From Falciphora oryzae (Eukaryota > Ascomycota > Sordariomycetes > Magnaporthales > Magnaporthaceae): a stretch of 64,000 nt of DNA. Positions 47,326 through 59,233 of this stretch are shown piece after piece. Where the stretch lies: positions 353,047 to 417,046 of the forward strand of contig JNVV01000019.1 of assembly GCA_000733355.1 (NCBI GenBank), read 5' to 3'. Under the pieces are notes generated by a model. That model worked only from the letters and a program-made list of their open reading frames with translations, was not told where the DNA came from and ran no database searches. Numbering within the stretch: the first letter of the stretch is position 1; every line of letters starts with the position of its first letter. The translations under genes were made by a program, and so were the position numbers.

Positions 47326-50300
47326 ATGTCGTCCGCATTGGCAAACGCTGCACGCCTGAAGCCCGAGATTCGGCTGGCGCAAGAAGTCTCCGAGTTCGAG
47401 GCCTCCCTGTCCGACGAGCAGAAAGCGGCCTTCAGCTCCTGCAGATCCCGAGCGCTGGCATCACCGCCAGACACTGGAGACATCATGCGACTAACGGCCG
47501 AGATTGACCATCTCTCTGCCAAAAGGGGGCATCGTGGACGGTGTTTCGGACCTCGCTTCAGCAATATCCTGCAGACCATCCAACAGTTCGCCGCTCTTGG
47601 GGATACTGTGGTTGGCGGTTCTCAAAACATCATTGCTTGCGGTGTCTGGTCTCTCGTGCGGATGACACTACTTGTAAGTTAATAACACCTTACCCTCGCT
47701 TGTTTTCTCTCACCCTAACATTTCCGTAGTTGGTAGTAAATTTCCATTCCTATTTCGACAAGTTCTCGACTCTTCTCATGGCCATCGGACGGTCGGCTCC
47801 CCGCTACGAAATGATGGCGCTACTTTACCCACAATCCAAAAGGCTGCAATCATACTTATGCGAATACTTCATTGTGGTTGTCCGTCTCTGCCATCAGCAC
47901 CTGAAGCTGATAAAAAAGTCGACATTCGGACAACTTATGTCGTTCCTCGGCGAGTCAGATTTGAAGACCTACCAGTCGGGTACCGATTCATGGGCTTCTC
48001 TAATCAAAGAGGAGGTAAACGCTCTCATGGCGAAGGATTCTGCCGAGCAGAGTTCCAGAACCAGAGACCTTTTCAACTTCTCGCAGTCCGAAATGCGTCG
48101 CAAAAAGTCCAAGGCGTATTTTCGCATTCTCGACTCCTGCTCGGCATACGACTACCAGAAGGCATGGAAGGAGACACGAAAGGCCGGATATACCACCCTT
48201 TTTAACCGAGCCCACGAATACCAAGACTGGGAGATCCAAACCAGCTCCTGCACACTTATATACACTGGCAAACTGGGGTCTGGCAAGTCCGTCCTGTTGG
48301 CCAACATGGTCGATGACCTTAACCGCCATGTCCAGAATGAGCGGCTTCCGATCGCCTACTTCTTTTGTCGGTACGACAACCTCGAAAGTCTACAAGCACG
48401 CACAATTATGGGCTGCCTAGCCCGGCAGCTGCTAGGTCCACCTCCTGGCCCTGCTGGGCTTGAAGACTTGACCGACGCGGCATGCTCAACAATAGACATT
48501 GATGGAGTAACGAGTTTTCTCCTGAAGGTCCTGCCACCAAAAGCCTACCTCATCATTGATGGACTGGATGAATGCGACAATTATCAGAGGCAGAGCGTGA
48601 TTCAAGCATTGCAGCGACTTCAAAACGCATCCTCCCTGCTGGTCTGTATTTCGTTCAGAATCGAAGCCGACACTGCCTTAAGATTACGCACAGAGGATTT
48701 CGTTGGACCTCGTATCTTGCAAATCCCCGACGACAATCCCGACGTCGAGGATTTCATCGCTGCAGAGTTGGAGAGGCGCATGGAGTCTGGGGCCCTGAAG
48801 ATAGGGGAACCACGCCTTATCCTGAAGATCAAGAATTTTCTGGTGCAGGGCGCTCAGGGAATGTTTCTCTGGGTGGCTCTTCAAATCGAGTCTCTGTGCA
48901 CCGCGAAGACAGACGAGGCAATTCGACAAGCTTTGGCCGACCTACCGCGAGATCTCCCCAGTACATTTTCTCGCATTCTACGGAAATCGGAAACCCTTGG
49001 GAAGGACTACCAACAGCAGGCGCTCAAACTCATCATCGCGGCTCGCCGTCCCTTGACAACCGACGAACTACGAGAAGCCCTCAGCGTCAAGCCGGGGATT
49101 ACGGATTGGGACCCGGCCCAACTTCTCAACGACATATATTCAGCATTGGCCTGCTGCGGAAGCCTTGTTATCGTCGATGAGGAAGACTTCACTGTGCGAT
49201 TAGTGCATCGCAGCGTTGAACAATACCTGCTTGGCGACCTTGGAAGCTCATTCAGCGGCATGTTTACCCTTGATAACGCAATGAGAACGATGGGACACAT
49301 TATCATCACCTACCTCAACTACGGTGTCTTCGACGGCCAGTTATCGACGGTGGCTCCGCAAGTAATGGTCGGGACAGCGCCACGCAAAATCATCCAGTCA
49401 ACCTTGGGTACCTCGAGCCGTGTTCAGGAGGTTGCATTACGGCTCCTCAGATCCCAAAAGCAATCTGACTACGATATCGGAAAGATTCTCATGGATGAAA
49501 GCAAGAGTTCCAGCCCGCACTACACAAACCGGTTCGACTTCGTCCTCTATGCGAAGTCGTACTGCTTCCATCATATCAGGCGCATTCCGATGAAGGAACC
49601 AGGAATATACTGGCTACTTCTCAAAATACTAAGGAGGGGGATAATTGACGTGGATGTGAAAGATGAAGATGGTTCGGCGCTGCGTCAGTGGCTTGTCGAA
49701 AACGGGCACGAGATTTTGTTGCGGCTGCTGGACGAAAGCGCCGACGAGGTCAAAGACGATTCCGAGCACCCGTTGCTGCACCGTGCCGTAGAAAACGGAA
49801 ACGAGGCCGTCTTGCAGCTGCTGCTAGATGATGGCGCCGAGATAGAGGCCAAAGGAGGTCGGGACGAGCAGACACCGTTGCATTTTGCCGCATCTAATGG
49901 GCACGAAGCCGTCGCGCGACTGCTCCTCGATAGGGGCGCCGACAAGGAGGCCCTAGATAAAAACGGGCTGAGGCCACTGCATTTTGCCGTGTTTCATGGG
50001 CACGAAGCCGTCGTGCGGCTGCTACTTGATCTAGGCATCGACAAGGAGGCCAGGGATGGTGACGCACGTAGGCCGTTACATTATGCCGCGTCTCGGGGGC
50101 ACGAAACCGTCGCGCGGCTGCTTCTCGATAGGGGGGCCGACAAGGAGGCCCTCGACAGGCACAAGTGGAGGCCGATACATTATGCTGTAGGGGACGGACA
50201 CGAAACTGTCGTGCGGCTACTGATTGGTAGGGGCGCCGATAAGGAAGGCGGACATAAGGACGGCGGGAGAAGCCTGATGCTCCTTGCCAAAGACGAAGGG

Positions 50301-50387
50301 CACGAGGCTATCGCGAAGCTTCTTAACCAGGCTGTTGGATGTAGCGTATCTCCTTGGGTCAAAGGTCCCCGATATGAAATCACGTGA
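47326..50387 (+). CDS. NACHT-ankyrin STAND receptor (NLR-like)
   Basis: Exons 47326-47673 and 47730-50387 give 1001 aa (donor gtaagt, branch ctaac, acceptor cgtag). The all-helical N-terminal part (about 1-240) is of the type found before NACHT domains in fungal ankyrin NLRs (DUF7708-like, tentative). The NACHT ATPase shows Walker A GKLGSGKS (296-303) and Walker B LIIDGLDE (390-397), then a winged-helix part with RPLTTDELREAL and VRLVHRSVEQYLL. About six C-terminal ankyrin units (from about residue 760) follow, the last full ones nearly identical. Such proteins sense ligands through their repeats and can trigger heterokaryon-incompatibility-type responses; the effector outcome here is unknown. 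The reading frame is intact. Confidence 0.93.
49872..50267 (+). repeat. Four 99-nt ankyrin modules in the NLR
   Basis: Units 49872-49970, 49971-50069, 50070-50168 and 50169-50267 are each exactly 99 nt (33 codons). They share segments such as gccgacaaggaggcc at 99-nt spacing (49941, 50040, 50139, 50238). A more diverged unit precedes them with one extra codon. Near-identity at DNA level points to recent duplication or gene conversion within the array. Confidence 0.88.
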
Positions 50388-51256
50388 CCTCCAGCCAGGC
50401 CGCCCACTTTATGGTGATGGGTGTTGCACGCGGTGCAGGTTTTGATTAGTCAAGTGCACGCCAGGCGGACATGACGCATCATCAATCAGACAGAACGGGC
50501 GATCATCAATAAAATCAATTCATTCTCGTTACGCTGTGCAACAGTGGGACGTCGCGGTCGTGACTAAGTGATGGCACCCTACAGTGGTTTCAACACAGGT
50601 TAGAGCCTAGGCATACTTCAAACGTGTAAACGTTTAGCGCCCCTCCTCCTGCGCCGTCCACCTTTCCAGTTCCCCTTTGAGAGGTCGAGTTGTGATTTCA
50701 TCGGCCGGACACCGGAAAATCAAGAGATGGGGTTGCGGTGAAGCCAGACTGGCCATGGGAGATCCTTTCAAGTACCAACAGAGAGGCTGATCAACAATCC
50801 TACACGCCCGATATAAAAGCTCAAATTGCACTATTTGTGACAGGCATTTGTGGTCACAAGACATTTTCTATCGCCCTAGGCCTAGAAGGAAGTGGTCGAG
50901 AACATGCTTTGTGCCGTCATGTGATGAAGCTATATATGCTTAGAATCTCAATACACCCCCTCCTCGCCGTTGACCAGGCGTCTAGATGTAAGCCCGGAAG
51001 AACACGTCGTCCTTGTCATATTCTTCGAGAGTGTGTGTTCACAGTGTCATGACCAAATCAAGTGTCGCAAAAGCCGAATCCGAGATGAAAAAAGACCATC
51101 TGTTTAACCCTAAGTTCCTAAAAGAGAACACCGATACAAGACACTATGAGAGGTATATACTGAGACAGGCCATGAGTGAGGGGGAAAAAAGAAAACAGAA
51201 ATAATGAAGAAAACATTAAAAAGAACGAACTAGTTAGACTAGGATGGACGGACGGC
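50388..51256. other. Convergent 3' intergenic
   Basis: AT-richer spacer between the NLR (+) and the kelch-type gene (-). No gene seen. Confidence 0.45.
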
Positions 51257-54212
51257 CTAGCGTTGCGATCCTAGGTCCTCCTCGCTCTCGCGGAACACGC
51301 TCTTCCTCAACGGGCTGCCCACGCCGCTGCCACTACTCGGGCCCCGCTGCGGCGGCTGCGGCTGCCTCTGCGCCTGCGCCCCGCGGGCCGAGAGGTAGTC
51401 GTCGCCGTCGCNNNNNNNNNNNNNNNNNNNNNNNNNNNNNNNNNNNNNNNNNNNNNNNNNNNNNCCGCGACGGCCGACGAGGGCGAGACGATGTTGTTCG
51501 CCTGCGCGGCCGTGACGCCGCCGCCGCTGCCGCCAAAGGACGAGACGGTCTCATCCGACAGGTGGCGCAGGTGGCGGCGGTCGCGCTCGCTGATGCCCGA
51601 GACGCCCGACTCGAGGCGCGAGACGGGCGACAGCGGGTCCTGGCCGTGCTGCTGCGAGGGGGGCAGGTCGCCGAGCGTGTCGTAGCCCGCGGGGCCGCCT
51701 AGTGGGGGCGAGTCCGGCCGGCCGGGAACGCCCGACTCGGCTCCCTGGGCGCCGGGTGCTGGTGAGGCGGCGTGCGGGGCCGACGACCTCGACACCATGG
51801 AGGCGTGGTCAGTCTGCCCGATCGAAGAGTAGAGGTTCGAGCTGTGGATCGAGCCGCCGTTGTTCTGCTGGTGGGCAAAGTGCGAGTGCTTGTTGACGAT
51901 CTCGGCTGCTGAGAGAGGCTGATCGTGAAGCTCGATGCGGGGTGAAGTATCTGTCTCCTTGGCAAATGTCCCGTGATTAGTCTCTGGCCTAGTTGATAGT
52001 TGATTGTCAGGTGATCTTCTTGCGTCGGGATCTCTTACCCATCAGTTCTACCATCTGCGTGTCCGCCATCTCGGCCAGCACCGCGGCCATGGTGTATGTG
52101 GTTGGGGCGGGTGTGGTTGAAGGGACGCTCTGGACCGACTTCGGGGGTAGGGGCAGGCCGTTCTCCATATGCGGGGTGAAGACAGTCTCCTCGGTGGCCG
52201 TGACGGTGGGCGGGCCCTTGTGCTCGCTCGGCTGGCCGTGCATCCACCTCATGATGCGGTTGCCGTTCTCGTCCGTCGTCCCGACCTCGCTCGCGCCCGC
52301 CTGGTCGCCCTTCAGCAGGTGGCGGCGCCGGTAGACGCAGAAGCCGGCAATGAGGGCAGTTATGAGGGTGAGACCTCCGATGACACCGACCACCGGTCCC
52401 ACGTAGCTCGGTACGCCCGAGCCGCTGTTTCCGCTCCCAGGCAGGTTGGAGTTCGTGTTGTCGGTAGACGCGGCAGAGGCGTAAGGGTAGTACGCCGCAA
52501 TCTTCTGGGTAGGGTAAGGGCTGGCGAAGGCGCTGGCGATGTCCGAGTTGGCGAAGCCCAACGCGTCGGGCTGCTTCTGGTCGGCTCCTCCCTCTGCGGT
52601 CCCGCCAATCATGTTGACAATAGCCGACGGGACGCCGTACTTGGACCATTTCGCAGGGTCGTAGCTTTGCTGCCATGTGGCCGAGGTGAGGTTGAAGAGC
52701 TGGATCATGCCGTCCTGAAGGCACATGTGATCGACACCTGGCTGGGCTCTTTGGCCTCCGATCACCATCATCAGGTCTGGATAGGGCTTGAAGCACTTGT
52801 GGCCGGCGCGCCCGTATCCCTGTCTGCCGTTGCTGACCCTCATCCACATGAAGGACGGAAGCGAGAGGATCCAGACGTCGTCGCTGTACTCTTTCGTAAT
52901 ATCCCGGCCATTGTAGCCTCCGTAGAAGTAGATGTTCACGCTCGACATATCTTGAGCAGCAGCCACCACGGTGCAGCCGCGTGTCACGGCGCCGGGCCCG
53001 GTGTGAATCGTAGGCTGCCGGTACCACTTGTCCTTGGCGATGTCGTATATGTCGACCTCAGCTGTGAATCCCTTGCTCTCAGACTCCTGGTTCGTTGGGT
53101 GTTCGTTTTAGTATGTGCACATGGCCACAGCTTATTAGCATGTCAGGGGCTGAGACTTACACTTGCCGCGGCGTTTGCCGACTCAAGCTTGCCGTTGTCG
53201 AAGTCGGGGTAGGTGACACCTCCGATGGCGATGAGCAGACCCTGAGGACCGTAGGGAACCCAGACAAGCTCGGGATTGGCACGGCCCTTGACGTTTTCGG
53301 GTAGCGTGACGTTGGACCACTTCTCTGCACCCTCGGCGCCACTCATGTCGAGAGTGACGAGCGTGTTAGAGACGTTGACGGCGTTCAACGAATTGTTGCC
53401 CGTGACAGTGTAGATAGGGCCCCAGGACGGCGAGTGCTGCCCTCCAAAGTACCATGCCTTGTTCTCGGATGGCGCAGACGCTGCGCCGCCGTATGCGAGG
53501 TAGCGCGTCATGTTTGTGGGCAGCCTGTTGAGAAAAAATCCAGGCGAGAAGGGCGCGCGGGATTCCGAGTTGGCCTGGTAGCCACGGTAGGCGTAGACAT
53601 TGTCGGCCTCGGGCGGGATGTAGTTGTCTGTCCTGGCCAAAAGGCCGCCGTAGAGATAGAAGGCCTTGTCGTTGCCCAGCAGAGCGCCGTCGTAATAATT
53701 TGGGGCAATGTTGTTCCCGGCGCCCGATCCTGGTGCCTTGGATAGGGGCTCCAGCACTGAGCTGATGTTCTGCGTTATATTGAATGCCTTGCCCAGCTTA
53801 AGCTTGTAAATGAGAGCGAAAGGGTTGTCTAAGTCTCTGTTAGAGAAGAGGCCAGAATATTGAAGGGTCTCGGGCCACTTACTATCGGCCATCGTGGCGC
53901 CGTACTCTCCGGTGTCCAGGCCCGGCTTCCAGCCGAGAAGGCCGCCATCCAAATAGATCGTGTCCCTCAGTTGATGCCCTACATCCCGGAGATGCAAGTT
54001 AGTCGGGCCATACAAAAATGGCAGGTTGATGGCAGTGTCAAAGCCCCCTTGCCAGCCGTCCTGGAGCCCTCACCTCGTAACTGTTCCCAAAAGCACATAG
54101 TTGTGTTGACCTGGTTTTTCATCCATCCGCCATACTGGGCCTGGGTCACTGGCGCAAGAGCCAGGGCGCCCAGCAGGGCCCCGGCCAGAGAGGCAGCTCC
54201 TGATGGAGACAT
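51257..54212 (-). CDS. Kelch-type single-pass surface protein (contains assembly gap)
   Basis: Exons 54212-54074, 53978-53883, 53834-53161, 53086-52039 and 51950-51257. A signal peptide (1-24, ending VTQAQ) is followed by a large outer domain with kelch-like blades: DTIYLDGGLLGW, KAFYLYGGLL, LLIAIGGVTYP, VNIYFYGGYNG and LMMVIGGQRA. One membrane segment (GPVVGVIGGLTLITALIAGF) is followed by a basic stop and a long Pro/Ser-rich cytosolic tail ending in DLGSQR. Similar fungal proteins are annotated as cell-wall-anchored or kelch-repeat proteins; the role is not established. The tail spans 53 N at 51412-51464. Since 53 is not a multiple of three, the frame on the two sides only agrees if the true gap length differs. 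The exon 3 and exon 5 acceptors are chosen to keep frame. Confidence 0.85.
51412..51464. other. Assembly gap (53 N)
   Basis: Run of 53 unknown bases inside the last exon of the kelch-type gene, in a GC-rich repetitive coding stretch. Its length is probably not exact. Confidence 0.99.
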
Positions 54213-57200
54213 CTCCGCTGCTGCTTAGGCCCCCAAGGCCGCGCTGTTGTTTGCGTCCCTGCTGTGTCGGTAAGAAGAGGGAGAGAGGCGGAGAGGAAAA
54301 GAAAGGGGGGAAAGATAGACGGTGCTGTCGACAAGGACAGGGACAGATGAAGTCTTCCCCGGGGCGCGTTCCAGGTGAATCTTCAAGCTCCCGGTGGAGG
54401 GGCAGAAGTGTGGTGCGGGAGGACGAGGATGGTAGGTATCACAGCCGGGGCATGATGATAAACCAGCCAAACAAGAAAAAGGCTAGAACTCGAGGGTGCC
54501 GGTCAACCACTGGAATGCGATCTGGTCAAGGCCGCATTGGTATCTCGTCGTCAGCGGATGCTGATCAAAGAATGCCGGCCCACGAGGTCTCCCGGATGCA
54601 GACGATACGGCAGTGTCCTTTGTCCGGCGTGAAAGAAGACGAAGAGGAGCAGGGAACCGCGGGGGCTTGGAAGGGTGCCTTTCCAGCGGCTTACCTCAGT
54701 TCCGGGCCCGAACTGAGCCGCCCAGAGCAGCGTGGGTGCGACGCAAATCTTGGCCAGCCTTTCAGGCGAGGAGGGACGGAAGCCTCAGCAGTGGTCTCGT
54801 GTCAGGCAGGGGGCGGCCAACCGGAGTCGGAGAGGAGCTGGAGTGGCTACTATCCAAGGCTCCGGATACTGCGTGTAGAAACGAGAGGGTGTTTCCCTGC
54901 GAGGAGCGGGTGGCGACGATCTGGTCCAGATGCAATCAAGGGCGAGACCTCTGCGTGTCTCTTGACTGCATTCCCCTGGCCGCAGGGATGGGAACTGGGG
55001 AGTGGCCGCTGGCGCTACACCGAGTAGCACACCCACATCGGGACCTTGCCCGTCTCAATTGGACGAGGGTGAGTCGTCAGGGCCTGGGCTGCTGGGGGGA
55101 GAAGGCAGTCGTTGCAACCTCACTACTACCAAGTCAAGTGCCCCCCTTAGAATCAGGGTTCGCTGCTCCATCCACGTATTGACGGAGCATGGCTGCCAGC
55201 GGCCCCGTAGGGCCCGAGAAGTGCCCGAAATCTCTGGGCCCCCTCCCAGCAGCCTTGCCGCTTGGTGGCTCTCTCCATTCCTCAACACTCCAGTCTGGAC
55301 TTTTTTCTACTCTTCTTTCACAAAATGCCCTTGCCGTCCGGCCCGTCGCGACAGGTAAGGATAAAAAGGAGGCAATTCAACCCAAATTGCCCATCCGAGA
55401 TGGCTACCTGACGCAAAAGAAGAACCCCTGGAGTGTCTGTTGGTGTTGGTTATGCAGCGGTCTGTGCCCTGACGCAAACGGGAGACCGTGCCAGTCTGGG
55501 CCCACCAGAAAATGCTGGCTGGCGCCGGCGGCCCTTGCCATTCCTGGGCAATTGATTGCCCGTTCCCCACTGGGGGTGGTCCTTTTCTTCTTCCTCGCTC
55601 TCGTCTGGTCAGACGTCGGCCGGTCGGATCAGGCCAAGGTCACATTCTTTGGGCTGACTGCATCTGCATTGTACCTTGTCCAGCGACACGTGCAGCGCCA
55701 AGGGTGGCAAAGAGCGACTTCTTCTGCGGCCCAGATGAGGTTTCCTTTGTCGGGCCGTCCACCGGCAAAAAGAGAAGCCAGGCGGAAAATAAAGCGAGCG
55801 ACGACGGCCCCCAAAGGAAGACCTCTGTGGCGATCCTCGGTACGGCCGGTGGGTGCGCTGACGAGGCAATTAAATCTGGGCATTGATGGGGTTCTTTGAC
55901 AGGTCTATGATGGCCAAGACAAGCCCCAAGACGCCTCGACGTTCTCGATTTTTCCTCCCGGTGAACCCCGAGACAAGAAAAGTCTCCGAGGCGATGAAAA
56001 GCTGCAAACAGGCCCTGGGAGTTGGGTCGACGTTGGGCTCAGTCCATGGGCTCACACGGCAGGGCGGTGGTTGCTGTGGAAGAACAGCACAGAGCTCAGA
56101 GCTCCTCACCTCCTGTCGACCAAAGCCCAGTTCTGGATGCAACCAACGGACGAATTCATTTGCTGGGGGTGTAAGATCTGCGGGGACGCACAGCCTGGCC
56201 TGCCTGCGGCCCCACGGCACAGCAGCTTTATTGACCCACCGGCTCCGCTGGATGGCGCAAGCGGGGGTATCGCGGGACAAAGAAAAAGAAAGCAAGCAGA
56301 GCGATCAGCTCGCCAGGACGCCCCAACCACCGAGCCTTCGTCGCGCACATCCATCTCACGGAGCCGCACTCGCTCATCATATTGGCGAGCAAAGGACGAG
56401 CTCCCTTGTTGGGAAGCTGTGGTGTCGAGGTCTGTCGAAGGACGAAACCAACGTTGTTCTGTATACCTTAGCTTCAAACTTGTTCGCCTACAGTTCAGAC
56501 GACTCGGGAGATTGACAACGGGAGCACGCAGCAAACGTCAAGCCACCCGAACCCCGCAACAGATCTTGAATCGTTCAAGTGAACGGCAGCTATGGGCCGG
56601 ACTTTACGAGTGGTCAACAATTACCCAGCCTTGCCCTATCGGGAGACGAGCTGGGCTGAAAATAGGTCAGGTCAGGTGCCAGCCCAGGATTCTTCCTATG
56701 CACATCATCCACATATCGGCGCGGATGGAGCGCTAGCGTCCCAATATCGGCGGCGTCGATTACTTAGCACTGATGACGGCGGCCTTGCTCGCTCGGTGGC
56801 TCGGTGAGGCGTAAGAAGCGGGCAGCGTGGACCCTGAATGTTGCAATATCCACAGCCATGCCGGCGAGCTCGACGGCCGTCCGTCATGAGGGCAGAATCA
56901 TTGGAACATGGAAGGCACCAAAGCAAAAAGCTGCCAGATTGCCGTTGCCTGGGTGCCTGGTCGAGAAACGGAGCCCCAAGGAGTCGGTCAGACCAAAGAC
57001 GACTGAGTCGCACAGGAGGTGGGGTTTGTGGAGCACCCCACCTGCTGAGCTTACAACCCCTGTACCAACACACGTTACCACTGCAGCTCTTAGCCACAAC
57101 CCTGGTCGCTAGCCTGAGTGCCCCTTCGATTGATGGCAGCCTTGCCGACCCTGGCTCTCTCGACCGACCTCGCCTCCACCCCTCCTCTTCCGTCCGCGGC

Positions 57201-59233
57201 CGGCCACGAGCAGCACATGGCAGGCGTTGTACCTCGCAACGGTGGAAATGTCCGAGATTTGCCTCTGCGATCGGTCAATCGCTGTGCCTCCCAATTTTCT
57301 CTTCTGGAAGCTGACATGACCGGAAACCGAATCCGGCCAACGCCAACGGGATGGCAAGGAAGTGAGACTTGAGAGAGACACAGAGACGAATACAGACGCA
57401 GACACAGACGCAGAGACAGAGACAGCCTGGGAGCAGCTGCTTGCGTGACCTTGGAGCGCCACGAGAAACCCTTCGCTCCCACGGCAGGCACTGTGATACC
57501 CTGCTCGCGCCGAAGGTGGCTGTCTGTCTCTCCCACTGCGGCTTCGATAGGCCGACCCCAAGAGCACTTTCTCATAGAGTATTGCCCACCACACACCTTC
57601 CTGCGGCCATTAATCGGGCCTTGGTAATGGCCAAGCCGCTTACCAAAAAGAGGGAGGGACCGAGTAGCATCAGCGGTCAACCCGTATACGGATACATCAC
57701 CCACCGCCGAGGCGAGCAACCCCACTTTCTCACCCGCTTTGCTTCCTAGCCGGGCCTGCGAGAGGTGCACATATTGGTCTCCCCACCACGGCAGAGGAAG
57801 CTTCGCTGCGCCCGAGCCTCCCATAGGTCGCACAAACTCGGGCGCAAGACGGGTGGGTGTGTTGCACACCCGGCTCTCCTGGCCGGCTCTAGTGATCTGT
57901 TGTAGTCGACAACAGCAGTCGATACTGGCAAGCCCGGAGTACCTCCCGTTGTCATCCCACCCAGGAACCAGCCTCCTCTTCGGCGAACGGGCTTTAGCCA
58001 TCTGCAGGAACCCTTGGCCACTGTACGCAGTCTTGTTAGTCAAGACAGAACGGCTGTGCGCACTATCTCCCTATACCCCTGAGTTCAGTCCAATTTCCTT
58101 CCTACCGTCCTTCCCAACCAACATGCAAATTTTATTAACCTGTGCCCCGAGCGTCAGATCTGGCTGCCGCCAAGGGGTCCCACTGGAGCTTTTTTTGTGT
58201 GTACAGCCTCATCGGTCGAAATTGCGGGCAGAAACAACAACAGACGGTCCCGCCAGGGCAAGGGTCATCTTAGTGATGACGAGCAAAAATCGGTAGTCGC
58301 CCATTTTTAGCCCTTGTCGCCAAGTGGCCGTGAGCAGCGACACCGCGCAGTCCAGCACATCCAAGGATGGAGCTGCATGGATACGATGCGACGCTACACG
58401 CCCTGCCAGCGCGTCTTTTCGACCTTTCCCCATCCCGCCCTCCACCAACGCCACAGGCCATTGCCCATCACTCTCCCCTCTCAGCCCATCCCCCGCCCGC
58501 CCGTCCGAGTATTCGCCGTGACCGTGTACGGCAGCCGCAGCGGGCAGTGTTGATTCTGTGAACGAACAAGGTTAGGCGATATGGGTGTCTTTACGGATCA
58601 CACCCCGCCTGCCCAAGCGGCACCACCCCCATCGTGTCTGCCCGGCACCTGCTCGTTGTAGGTCCAGTCCCGAGCCTGGCAGCCTTGGGCCCGCACTCTG
58701 CATGGTGGAAATTTCCTGAGCTCCCCACTGAAACCTGCATGCGAGTGCATCCCGGCCATGTCCTCTCCTCGGGAGGTAGGCAGACCTGCCAGGGGCGCAG
58801 CAGAGAGCTCATCTTAGCACTAGTTGATAACTGCCCGCCGCCCTGTTTTCCTGACTCTGTGGACACCCTTCCTTCCTCTACCTCTCGCCCTCCGCGACAG
58901 TCTGGTCCAAAGCAGCCCGTCGGGATATCCGTGGCAAACCGCTGTCCTTTCTCAGCCTCCATTGGCTGCTCCGTCGTGGTCTAGACGGAGTGAAGCGGTT
59001 GTTTCGGCTCTTGATCTCCTCGCCAGGTACGGGCCACACCCCCATAGCTTGCTAGCTAGCTTGCTTGCTTGCTTGAGATGCCTCCCACTTACATTGTATC
59101 TTTTTATGCAGCAGGACATCCATTCGCTTGCCCACACTCGTTCTGAAGTGGTCACCCGGACGGCGACATTGGCTGTGATATACCGAGTTTGACCGATACT
59201 CCATCAGTCTGAACCCGTAGCAGCCCGCCCTCC
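54213..59233. other. 5-kb gene-free region between divergent surface-protein genes
   Basis: Both flanking genes start outward from here. Stop-poor GC-rich frames exist on both strands, the longest about 317 codons (57090-58043, minus), but none shows a domain or believable splicing. A gaca/cagaga-rich purine tract lies around 57365-57430, and a cttg microsatellite at about 59047-59075. No RNA gene recognised. The size would suit a complex upstream control region, but that is not shown. Confidence 0.45.
59047..59075 (+). repeat. CTTG/CTAG microsatellite
   Basis: Short tandem array of gctt/gcta units (ttgctagctagcttgcttgc and onward) about 160 nt upstream of the glycoprotein start codon. Confidence 0.7.

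Noticed and set aside
57090..58043. 317-codon open frame (minus) in the 5-kb gap
   Set aside because: No domain, no signal, composition of random GC-rich translation, and overlapping frames of similar size on the other strand.
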